Assembly (NCBI GenBank): GCA_022792815.1
Contig: JAAWBS010000029.1
Location: 1-63,204 of the forward strand
DNA from: Hungatella sp.
GTDB taxonomy: Bacteria > Bacillota > Clostridia > Lachnospirales > Lachnospiraceae
Reading direction: 5' to 3'
Length of the DNA stretch: 63,204 nucleotides
Shown piece after piece: positions 1 through 7,015 of the stretch. A model generated the notes under the pieces. The model did no database searches, had not been told where the DNA came from, and was given only the letters and a program-made list of their open reading frames with translations. Each line of letters starts with the position of its first letter. Position 1 is the first letter of the stretch. The translations under genes were made by a program, and so were the position numbers.

Positions 1-783
1 CTGGATGTGGTGGTCGAATTAAATGACGACACGGTCATCGACATCGAGCTGCAGGCAAAGGTGTGTGACAGCTGGGACAAACGACAGCTGTTCTACCTGT
101 CCAAGCTGTTTACCGGGGATCTTCAGACAGGGCAGGATTACCCCCAGCTGAGAAAATGCGTGGGGATCAGTATCCTGAACTTCAATCTGAGTGACCGGGA
201 AAAGTATCACACCGTATACTGGCTTATGGATGAAGAGGGGAATAAGCTGTCGGATATGCTGGAGGTGCATGTGCTGGAGCTGACGAAGAGGCCGGAGGGA
301 GAGGGAGCGGTGGAGAATTGGATCCGGTTCTTCAACGCAGAGACGGAGGAGGAGTCGGAGAAGATGAAGGCAGACGGAGTGAATATGGGGATTCTGAAGG
401 CCATCGGTGTGCTGGAGCGTCTGAGTATGAGCAATCCACTGAGGCTGAGATATGAAGCCTATCTAAAGAGGGTGAGGGATGAGAGGGCGTGGAAGATCCA
501 TGTGTGGAAGGAGGCGACCGAAGCTGGGATGGCTGCCGGCAGGGCCGCGGGAATGGCCGCAGGCAGGGCGGAAGGGATGACTGCCGGGATGACTATCGGC
601 AGGGCGGAAGGAATGACCATCGGCAAATCCGAGGATATCCTGGAGTTATTAAAAACCCATGGAGAACTTCCGGAGAATTTAAAGACAAGGATCCTGTCAG
701 AAAAAAATACGGATACACTGCACCGGTGGCTTATCCTCGCTGCCAGAAGCCAGTCCGTAAAAGAGTTTCAGAAAAAGATGTAG
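1..783 (+). CDS. Rpn family recombination-promoting nuclease / PD-(D/E)XK transposase-like protein (5' partial)
   Basis: The frame is open from base 1, so the start codon and N-terminal part lie outside the window. The visible protein begins with a D-I-E-L-Q motif (visible residues 14-18), which fits the last acidic motif of the PD-(D/E)XK nuclease core of the Rpn/transposase_31 family. The following segment (WDKRQLFYLSKLF) is also typical of that family. The C-terminal part holds a Gly/Met/Arg/Ala repeat array and a helical tail, as in many Rpn proteins. These proteins are DNA endonucleases linked to recombination or phage defence and are often multicopy in Lachnospiraceae. A strong terminator follows directly. 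Family call is fairly sure; the function of this copy is inferred. Confidence 0.8.
   Translation: MDVVVELNDDTVIDIELQAKVCDSWDKRQLFYLSKLFTGDLQTGQDYPQLRKCVGISILNFNLSDREKYHTVYWLMDEEGNKLSDMLEVHVLELTKRPEGEGAVENWIRFFNAETEEESEKMKADGVNMGILKAIGVLERLSMSNPLRLRYEAYLKRVRDERAWKIHVWKEATEAGMAAGRAAGMAAGRAEGMTAGMTIGRAEGMTIGKSEDILELLKTHGELPENLKTRILSEKNTDTLHRWLILAARSQSVKEFQKKM
523..627 (+). repeat. In-gene degenerate tandem repeat encoding G-M-x-x-G-R-A-E units
   Basis: The 3' part of the Rpn-like gene is built of degenerate units of about 24 bases that encode successive GMAAGRA/GMTAGMTIGRAEG segments. Such Gly/Arg repeats are a known hypervariable feature of Rpn C-termini and can expand or contract by slippage or recombination. 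Confidence 0.7.
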
Positions 784-786
784 GTT

Positions 787-816
787 GGGAGGGGAGATCA
801 AGTCCCCTCCCGTTTT
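787..816 (+). terminator. Intrinsic terminator of the Rpn-like gene
   Basis: A perfect 9-bp stem (GGGAGGGGA at 787-795, TCCCCTCCC at 803-811) with a 7-base loop is followed by GTTTT. It starts 3 bases after the stop codon. Confidence 0.85.
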
Positions 817-843
817 ATGTCGTCTGACAAGTCATGACGGCAC

Positions 844-1110
844 TCACCCGTCATGATCGGTTTCTCTTTTCCAATCAGATATCAGCCGGAGTTTTCCGGC
901 TCTGGTCAGCCGCTTGATGGCATACTCCCGGCTCATGGCCTGCTCCTTTGTGGGAAACTCTTCATAATAGATCAGCTCCACCGGTCTGCGGCTTCGGGTA
1001 TACTTAGCCCCTTTGCCTTCGTTGTGGGCTTTCAGCCGCTCTTCCAAACGATTGGTCCAGCCGCAGTACAGGCTGCCGTCCCGGCAGCGCAGCAGGTATG
1101 TGTAGTTCAT
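844..1110 (-). CDS. GIY-YIG nuclease domain protein (YhbQ/UvrC-N type, 88 aa)
   Basis: A stand-alone GIY-YIG fold protein. The motif appears as YTYLL near residue 3 and LYCGWT near residue 14, followed by R/H (RLKAHNEGKGAKYT) and E-F-x-x-x-x-x-A (EEFPTKEQAMSREYAIK), the usual catalytic Arg and Glu regions. The open frame reaches upstream to 1254, but the start at 1110 (MNYTYLL) is chosen because GAGGAG sits 6 bases ahead of that ATG and the family begins here. It probably acts on branched or damaged DNA, as inferred for the YhbQ family. It is monocistronic, with no evident partner. Confidence 0.88.
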   Translation of the reverse strand: MNYTYLLRCRDGSLYCGWTNRLEERLKAHNEGKGAKYTRSRRPVELIYYEEFPTKEQAMSREYAIKRLTRAGKLRLISDWKRETDHDG

Positions 1111-1358
1111 GCTGTTCTCCTCTGTAACGGGAAGGACTCTTCCCCCCTGCCCGATATGTAGAACGACAACCACGTTTGCAATCCGTGCTTGCCGTCCCAG
1201 GTTGCCCTGATCTATCTTAAAGCACCAGCTGGATGCGGATATGGCACCGGTCATCCGAACCTTATACTGTATTATATCCGAAAAACCGGATTTTGTGCAT
1301 CCAGCTTTTTCCTGGACCTTCGCGGGATTTCTGATGCCTCACCAGCCCCTTAAGTATC

Positions 1359-3098
1359 TCAGGCCCCGGCGATCTCTTTCACCAAAATCAGGCGATCCCC
1401 CGGCTTTAACTGTTCCCCTGACAGGTTGTTGGACTCGATCACCTGTTTTCTGGTGGTGTGAAACCGTTTTGCGATGTTCCACAGACAGTCTCCAGGCTGT
1501 ACGATGTAGCCGGTGATTCCCGGGAGAGACTGAAGCTTTTCAAGGTCTAAGGGCTCCTCCTTCACCCCCAGAATCACCGGTTCCTTCACAGGCTGCAGTA
1601 CCAGGATATCCAGGTTCACCACGGCCTTGATCTCCACGGTGTCTCCGCCTACCATGACTGCCGTCATCTGCTCTAAGCCCGGATTTAACTGGTACACACT
1701 GTCCTGGGTGATGCCCGGGGTCTCTGCCTCGTAGTGGAAAGGTACCATCTCAGTCTCCGCCTTGATAGGTTCCGAGTCATCGGAGGTCAGATAGAGAAGG
1801 GACACCTCCAGGACACCGTCGATCTGCAGGGAATCCTCCCCGATCTCCACATCATCGATCTTGATGAGCCCGTCATTGTGACAGATCTGAAGGACCCGGT
1901 CTCCGGAATTTAAGTCTACCTTCTCCGCAATCCGGCATTTCCCCGTATTTTTGCCTAGAAGGCGGTCAAAACAGACCTCCCCTGCTTCCAGCTCCAGCTC
2001 CCGGTCATTGGAATAGAAATCTCCCAGAAGCTCGATCTTCTGCTCTTCGTAAAGCTTCATATCCAGCTCCAGAACCGCGTCCAGCTCCAAATCTCTCATC
2101 TCCCCGTCATAATCCGGCTTTGCCTCCAGCTCCTTATGTACCAGCCTGACGGAGATGGACGGCACCATTCCCTCCACCGCCTCCGGCAGATCCACCTCAC
2201 CGGCAAAGGGCACGCTCTCCTCCAGCCACTGGATGGGCGTGTTCTCCCCCTCCCCTGCATAGATGGCGAAAATCATTACCTCCCCTTCCACGTGGATCCG
2301 CCCGTCCAGAGGCTTTGTGGAAGTGCTTCTCAGGCGGATCTCACTCCACAGGATCTGCTCTACACTGGGTTTGCTCCCTGACAGAGAGATGTCCTCTTTT
2401 ATCCGATAGGTGTCTTTTCTCCTGACCGCGATCACTGCCACGTCTGCCTGCCTGCGCAGAACCTCCATATCCGCCGTCTGTCTGTCCGGGGAGGCGTTCT
2501 CCCCTGCCACAGTGCTCTCCCAGCTTCTTCCGCCTCCATAGGACGGATCCCACCTGCCCCCATCCCATCCCACGTCCTGGCTGCCGTCGCCTCGTCCCCA
2601 GCCGCTCTCGTCCTTTGCGGCGGCCCAGGTGCCGGCCCCCCGGTCCCCGGCCGTACTTTCCACCACATCCACTGCTGCCTCCGCATCATAGAGGGTCTCC
2701 ACCCGAACCACCAGGGTGACGATGGCTTTGACGCTGATCTTCCGGGAATTGATCATGCCGGCGGTCAAGTCCTCCAGCTCCCAGCTGACCCCCAGATAAT
2801 CCCGCTCCTCCAGCCCCGTCACATTGATAGGCTCCTCAAAGGGGATATGGCCGGCCAGGGTCTGAAGTCCTCCCTCCGCCTTCCGATAGAGTACCTGAAA
2901 ATTCAGCTTACCTTTTACGAGGACCTTTTCCCCCTGATTCTTCACAGACTCTATCTGAATGTCACCGGAGCTTAAGATGACCCTGGCCATGTCGTCCATG
3001 GTATCCGGAACGATAAAGTCATCATCCAGAGTCACCTGGGTCGTGGCATTGCTCTTAAAACGGTTCATATGTATATTTTGTTTCACCAACTCCAACAT
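1359..3098 (-). CDS. sipL: SipL-like spore coat morphogenesis protein (DUF3794 repeats plus LysM)
   Basis: A 579-aa protein with N-terminal and central DUF3794 (SipL/SPOCS) domains and a C-terminal LysM domain (about residues 527-579, GYIVQPGDCLWNIAKRF). In clostridia SipL binds SpoIVA through its LysM domain and is needed to build the coat around the forespore. ATG at 3098 is preferred over GTG at 3104 because AGGTAGG lies 7 bases before it. Residues ~146-210 are a Gly/Trp/Asp-rich low-complexity insertion between domains, which makes the protein longer than the roughly 520-aa clostridial form. The gene lies 78 bases downstream of the ttcA-like gene on the same strand. Confidence 0.88.
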   Translation of the reverse strand: MLELVKQNIHMNRFKSNATTQVTLDDDFIVPDTMDDMARVILSSGDIQIESVKNQGEKVLVKGKLNFQVLYRKAEGGLQTLAGHIPFEEPINVTGLEERDYLGVSWELEDLTAGMINSRKISVKAIVTLVVRVETLYDAEAAVDVVESTAGDRGAGTWAAAKDESGWGRGDGSQDVGWDGGRWDPSYGGGRSWESTVAGENASPDRQTADMEVLRRQADVAVIAVRRKDTYRIKEDISLSGSKPSVEQILWSEIRLRSTSTKPLDGRIHVEGEVMIFAIYAGEGENTPIQWLEESVPFAGEVDLPEAVEGMVPSISVRLVHKELEAKPDYDGEMRDLELDAVLELDMKLYEEQKIELLGDFYSNDRELELEAGEVCFDRLLGKNTGKCRIAEKVDLNSGDRVLQICHNDGLIKIDDVEIGEDSLQIDGVLEVSLLYLTSDDSEPIKAETEMVPFHYEAETPGITQDSVYQLNPGLEQMTAVMVGGDTVEIKAVVNLDILVLQPVKEPVILGVKEEPLDLEKLQSLPGITGYIVQPGDCLWNIAKRFHTTRKQVIESNNLSGEQLKPGDRLILVKEIAGA

Positions 3099-3176
3099 AA
3101 ACACACCTACCTGTCTTTCTATCTGTTTTTATAACAAGTGTATGTGGGGAATAAGAGAAACATTCATTGTTTCTGA

Positions 3177-4043
3177 TCAGATTTCGTTCTGGTAGGTCTC
3201 CAGAAAATGATGGCGCTCTCCCCCTTTCACATACCCGATGCAGGCATCCAGATTCACATTCTCCACACTGCGGAAAATGTTTTTGGCCACTCCCGGATTG
3301 ACCTGTTCCAGGCTGCGGATCAGCTCCTTGATCTCCTGGCGTTTGGAGGAATGGACCTCCTCCTCCAGGGCCCTTTCTCTGGCGATCCTCTCCGTGAAGC
3401 GGCAGGCACACCGGAGAAACCGGATATGGTTCTCCTCCTTCCAGTCCACGATGGCAGACTCCCGCACCAGATACAGAGGACGGATCAGCTCCATCCCCGG
3501 AAAGTTCGTGCTGTGAAGCTTCGGCATCATGGTGTTGACCTGGGCTCCGTACAGCATACTCATGAGGATGGTCTCGATGGCATCGTCAAAGTGATGGCCC
3601 AGAGCGATCTTATTGCACCCCAGCTCTCTCGCCTTGGCGTACAGCCAGCCCCGGCGCATCCGGGCGCAGAGATAGCAGGGGGACTCTTCGATGTCCGCCA
3701 CCACGTCAAAGATATCCGACTGAAAGATCCGGACAGGAATCCCCATGAGGCGGGCATTGTCCTCGATCAGACGCCGGTTGTCCGGGTGATAGCCGGGGTC
3801 CATGACGAGAAATTCCATGTCAAACTTCATCTTCCCGTGCCGCAGGATCTCCTGCATACATTTTGCCAGCAGAAAAGAGTCTTTGCCGCCGGAGATACAG
3901 ACAGCGATGCGGTCTCCCGGACGGATCATGTCATATTCATTCAGGGCGCTGACAAAGGGGCGCCAGATGGTCTTGCGGTACTGTTTGATGATGGTGCGCT
4001 CGATGTCTTTTGTTCTTTGGGCTATATCATTCTTATGGTTCAT
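3177..4043 (-). CDS. TtcA-family tRNA thiolation PP-loop protein
   Basis: A 288-aa ATP-pyrophosphatase of the TtcA/TtuA family, cytoplasmic, predicted to thiolate a tRNA base. The PP-loop SGGKDS is at residues 51-56, the CxxC pair at C123/C126, further cysteines at C212/C214, and the GHHFDDAIET motif at ~149-158. TtcA enzymes bind a [4Fe-4S] cluster through CxxC plus one more Cys. The substrate (2-thiocytidine-32 in proteobacterial TtcA) is not shown by the sequence, so the Firmicutes target may differ. It is probably cotranscribed with sipL. Confidence 0.85.
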   Translation of the reverse strand: MNHKNDIAQRTKDIERTIIKQYRKTIWRPFVSALNEYDMIRPGDRIAVCISGGKDSFLLAKCMQEILRHGKMKFDMEFLVMDPGYHPDNRRLIEDNARLMGIPVRIFQSDIFDVVADIEESPCYLCARMRRGWLYAKARELGCNKIALGHHFDDAIETILMSMLYGAQVNTMMPKLHSTNFPGMELIRPLYLVRESAIVDWKEENHIRFLRCACRFTERIARERALEEEVHSSKRQEIKELIRSLEQVNPGVAKNIFRSVENVNLDACIGYVKGGERHHFLETYQNEI

Positions 4044-4072
4044 TGTGTGATCCTATACTTTCTGTCATGTCT

Positions 4073-4102
4073 CAGTGAGGCTGCCTCCCCGCAGCCTCAC
4101 TG
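4073..4102. other. 12-bp perfect hairpin at the end of the PrcB-domain gene
   Basis: CAGTGAGGCTGC (4073-4084) and its exact reverse complement (4091-4102) flank a 6-base loop. The hairpin overlaps the last codons and stop of the PrcB-domain gene. No T-run follows on either strand, so it may be an intercistronic processing or attenuation structure rather than a full terminator. Confidence 0.55.
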
Positions 4103-4534
4103 AAAGATGACGGGATTTTCCAGATTTTCCGTCTTCACCACCACGTAAGGGTAAGAAGTCTCCGGTGCCGGGTTCTCCCCCTTCTCCGGTCCCAAAAGCT
4201 CCGTGTCAATGACGATGGAATTGCTTGTCAGATACAGTGCATGGACTGCTATGCTGTATCCTCCCGTGGCCTGAGGGCCGTACCCCACCGCGATAAACAG
4301 ATTCTGCTCATCACTGAACGTCAGTTTAAAGGGCTGGACCGCCTTCTCGGTGATGATCTGTCTCAACTCGGCAGGCATATCCGTGTCACCCACCACCGTA
4401 AACTCCAGATCCCTCACCTTCTGTCCGTCGTCCTTGCTGACTTTGCAGCCGCCGGTGAAAAAGAGCGTTGCCATAAGGCCTGCCAGCATAAGCCATGAAA
4501 TGAGGAGGGATGATCTGCCTCTGGTTTTGTTCAT
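4097..4534 (-). CDS. PrcB C-terminal domain lipoprotein
   Basis: A 145-aa protein with a type II signal peptide: Lys/Arg-rich start, hydrophobic core LISWLMLAGLMATLFF and a TGGC lipobox (Cys ~30). The mature part matches the PrcB_C family pattern (FTVVGDTDMPAELRQII, then FIAVGYGPQATGGYSI). PrcB was first described as a partner of the treponemal dentilisin protease complex; in Firmicutes these are small surface lipoproteins of unknown role. The gene lies upstream of the ttcA-like gene on the same strand, separated by a hairpin. Confidence 0.75.
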   Translation of the reverse strand: MNKTRGRSSLLISWLMLAGLMATLFFTGGCKVSKDDGQKVRDLEFTVVGDTDMPAELRQIITEKAVQPFKLTFSDEQNLFIAVGYGPQATGGYSIAVHALYLTSNSIVIDTELLGPEKGENPAPETSYPYVVVKTENLENPVIFQ

Positions 4535-4638
4535 GGGAAACCTCTCTCTTGTTTGATTGTTTCTATATTTATGTGAGAGGCTGAGGGATTATGTTTGTCC
4601 CCATCGGCTTCCTTTCAAATCCTTAGATTTTCACAAGG

Positions 4639-5424
4639 TCAATCTCCTCCCCGGCTCAAACGTTTCGCCACCTCACTGATGAGCACCTCGATGAACACGA
4701 AAAAGATGGCCTGGTCATCTAAAAACCCCATCTTTTTGTTGTAGGAAATCTGGGGAAGGCACACATAGTAGTCGCACAGCTTTTTTAGGGGGCTGGCGCC
4801 GTTCATGGTAAACAGGACCACCGACGCGCCGTTCTTTTTCAGGCGCTGGACGATCTCCTTATAGTTTTTGGAAATGCTGATGGAAAAAATCAGGCACACA
4901 TCCCCCGGCCCGAAGATCTCCATATAGTCCATCATCACCACCTGATCGGTCACCAGATGGTTGGCCACCCCGATTCTCGACAGGCGGTAGGACAGCTGGG
5001 AGGCGGAAAAACCGGTTCGGTTGTAGCCCATGATGGCCAGCCTCGAATTGCAGCAGATCAGTCCGGCGATCCGGCGGATCTGGTCTAAGTCTGCCTCCGC
5101 TGCCATCTGATTTAAATATTTCACGTACTGAGATACAATGGCTGTCAGGGAGTGTTCCGATCCCTCCGACTTCTCCCTGCCATTTTCATGAGTGTCCGAC
5201 AGGGCTGCCCTTGACAGGGAGAATTTAAACTCGGAAAAGCCCTGGTAACCCAGCTTCTGGCACAGCCGGATCACGGCGGTGTTGGATGCCTTGGCCTCCT
5301 CTGCGATCTGAGTCAGGGGAAAACGGATCACGGACATGGGATTGTCCAGAATATACCGGGTGATAGCCTGCTCAGATTTGGTAAGGTTCGGAAATTCTTT
5401 TTCTAACTGTTCTAGCGGGTTCAT
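4639..5424 (-). CDS. MurR/RpiR family transcriptional regulator
   Basis: A 261-aa regulator with an N-terminal RpiR helix-turn-helix (about 1-75; SNTAVIRLCQKLGYQGFSEFKF) and a C-terminal SIS sugar-phosphate-binding domain (about 110-240). It is divergent from the PTS EIIC-sulfatase operon and is inferred to control it and itself. Palindromes GGATAAGTATCC and GGATAATTATCC lie in the shared intergenic region, one over the -35 of its own promoter and one just upstream of the EIIC promoter. The effector is probably the phosphosugar produced by the PTS, by analogy with other RpiR members. Confidence 0.9.
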   Translation of the reverse strand: MNPLEQLEKEFPNLTKSEQAITRYILDNPMSVIRFPLTQIAEEAKASNTAVIRLCQKLGYQGFSEFKFSLSRAALSDTHENGREKSEGSEHSLTAIVSQYVKYLNQMAAEADLDQIRRIAGLICCNSRLAIMGYNRTGFSASQLSYRLSRIGVANHLVTDQVVMMDYMEIFGPGDVCLIFSISISKNYKEIVQRLKKNGASVVLFTMNGASPLKKLCDYYVCLPQISYNKKMGFLDDQAIFFVFIEVLISEVAKRLSRGGD

Positions 5425-5463
5425 GTATGGCCTCCCTGGTTCGTTTTGTCTGCTGATTTTTCC

Positions 5464-5492
5464 ATTATATCAGAAATCCGGATAAGTATCCA
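5464..5492 (-). promoter_or_regulatory. Predicted promoter of the RpiR gene
   Basis: Read on the minus strand: TGGATA, a 17-bp spacer, then a consensus TATAAT (-10 at 5464-5469, -35 at 5487-5492). The palindrome at 5480-5491 covers the -35 and part of the spacer, which suggests autorepression. Confidence 0.6.
5480..5491. promoter_or_regulatory. Candidate RpiR operator 1 (GGATAAGTATCC)
   Basis: Near-perfect palindrome GGATA-AG-TATCC overlapping the RpiR promoter. The same motif recurs at 5587-5598 and nowhere else noticed in the window. Confidence 0.6.
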
Positions 5493-5581
5493 CCGGTCTC
5501 ACAAAAGCTTTATCGCAGAATTCAGGAGTTATATTTATGCAATATGCACAATTAAATTATTGAAATATAGCAGTCCTGCTG

Positions 5582-5626
5582 ATTTTGGATAATTATCCAT
5601 TTTTATATTGTATTTTTATCCAAAAT
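5582..5626. promoter_or_regulatory. Candidate RpiR operator 2 and larger inverted repeat
   Basis: GGATAATTATCC (5587-5598) is a perfect 12-bp palindrome. It is nested in a larger inverted repeat, ATTTTGGATAA (5582-5592) and TTATCCAAAAT (5616-5626). The right arm lies in the spacer of the EIIC promoter, a position suited to repression. Confidence 0.6.
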
Positions 5627-5636
5627 AGATTATGAT
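5608..5636 (+). promoter_or_regulatory. Predicted promoter of the PTS EIIC-sulfatase operon
   Basis: TTGTAT (5608-5613), a 17-bp spacer, then TATGAT (5631-5636). It overlaps the operator arm at 5616-5626. The untranslated leader would be about 70 bases. Confidence 0.65.
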
Positions 5637-5715
5637 GAGGTCACACGAACCAAGTCGACAAGGTTTCCGTAGCAAGTGATTTCAAACAGGTCTCATGAAA
5701 CAAAGGAGTGTAATC

Positions 5716-7008
5716 ATGGAAAAATTTACAGAACGTTTAGGCAATCTGCTGCTTCCCCTGGCCCAGAAACTGTCGGAGAACCGCTATCTCAAATCCATCA
5801 GCAGCGGATTTTCTGCCTGTCTTCCCGTCGTCATCGTCGGGGCCCTCTTTACTCTGCTGGCCAACTTAAATCTTGGCTTCTATCAGGCTTTCATCGGAGC
5901 CACCCCGTTAAAAGAGATCTTCGGGTTTGTCCCCAAGATCACCACGGACATGCTGGCCCTCTATGCGGTCTACAGCATCTCCCGGTCCACCGCCGAAAAT
6001 ACAGGCATCGAAAAACAGGCCAACAGCATCGGTCTGCTGACTCTGGCCGTATTTCTCGTGATGATCCCGCTGGGGGTAACGGGGCAGAAGGATGAGATCA
6101 CAGTCACCGTGGCCGCCGCCCTGTCCACCTCCTACCTAGGGGCTGCGGGACTGTTTACGGCCATGATCTTCGGCCTTTTCGTGCCGGTGCTGTACAAGTT
6201 CTTCATCGACAAAAAGATAGTGATCCATATGCCTGACAGCGTCCCGCCTCAGATCGCCACCTCCTTTCAGGGAATTCTGCCTTCCTTCTGTATCCTGCTT
6301 TTGTCCTCCCTGGTGCGTTTCGCCTTCTCCTTAACCACCTACGGAGACATTAACACCTGCATCTACACTCTGCTGAAAGCTCCTCTGGCAGCCCTGGGGG
6401 CAAGCCCCTTCACCATGATCATCCTGATCACGATGTGCAGCGTCATGTGGTTCTTCGGACTCCACGGCGGAATGATCGTCATGCCTTTTCTCAACATGCT
6501 CTACATGCCCTTGGCCATGGAGAACCTGACCGCTTACGGAGCAGGAGCCCAACTTCCCAATATCATCGTAAAATCTGCCTGGAGCGGATACGCCTCTCTC
6601 GGCGGCGCCGGCGGAACCGCAGGTCTGTGTGTGATCATGTGTTTCCTGGCCAAGAGCCAACGGTACAAGGCCCTGGGCAAATTGGCCCTGCCCTCCGGAC
6701 TCTGCGGCATCAATGAACCCATTACTTTCGGTCTCCCCATGGTGCTGAACACTATCATGCTGATTCCTCTGATATTTACGCCCATAATCACCTTTTCTCT
6801 GTCCTACCTTATGACCTCCATCGGGGTGATCCCCGTCATGAACGGCATGGAGATCCCTCTGGGCACGCCCATCGTCCTGTCCGGCATGCTGTGCGGCGGC
6901 TGGAAGCTGGCCCTGTGGCAGGCGGTATTGGTGCTGATTCAGATCGTCTGCTACCTCCCCTTCTTTAAGGTGCTGGACAATCAGGCCGTCACGGAAGAGA
7001 AAGGATGA
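5716..7008 (+). CDS. PTS sugar transporter subunit EIIC, lactose/cellobiose family
   Basis: A 430-aa polytopic membrane protein of the Lac/Cel EIIC family (N-terminal MEKFTERLGNLLLPLAQKLSENRYLKS is not shown in full; the start of the family fold is evident). Typical segments include GINEPITFGLPMVLN near residues 335-349 and a Gly-rich loop. It should carry a sugar across the membrane and pass it to EIIB-linked phosphate. ATG 5716 is chosen over 5695 because AAAGGAGTG lies 7 bases before it. No EIIA or EIIB is encoded nearby, so these must come from elsewhere. The downstream sulfatase begins 7 bases after the stop. Confidence 0.9.
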   Translation: MEKFTERLGNLLLPLAQKLSENRYLKSISSGFSACLPVVIVGALFTLLANLNLGFYQAFIGATPLKEIFGFVPKITTDMLALYAVYSISRSTAENTGIEKQANSIGLLTLAVFLVMIPLGVTGQKDEITVTVAAALSTSYLGAAGLFTAMIFGLFVPVLYKFFIDKKIVIHMPDSVPPQIATSFQGILPSFCILLLSSLVRFAFSLTTYGDINTCIYTLLKAPLAALGASPFTMIILITMCSVMWFFGLHGGMIVMPFLNMLYMPLAMENLTAYGAGAQLPNIIVKSAWSGYASLGGAGGTAGLCVIMCFLAKSQRYKALGKLALPSGLCGINEPITFGLPMVLNTIMLIPLIFTPIITFSLSYLMTSIGVIPVMNGMEIPLGTPIVLSGMLCGGWKLALWQAVLVLIQIVCYLPFFKVLDNQAVTEEKG

Positions 7009-7015
7009 GAAGACT

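Noticed and set aside
3207..4103. 298-aa open frame on the plus strand
   Set aside because: Antisense to the TtcA-type gene, which has clear catalytic motifs; composition is shadow-like.
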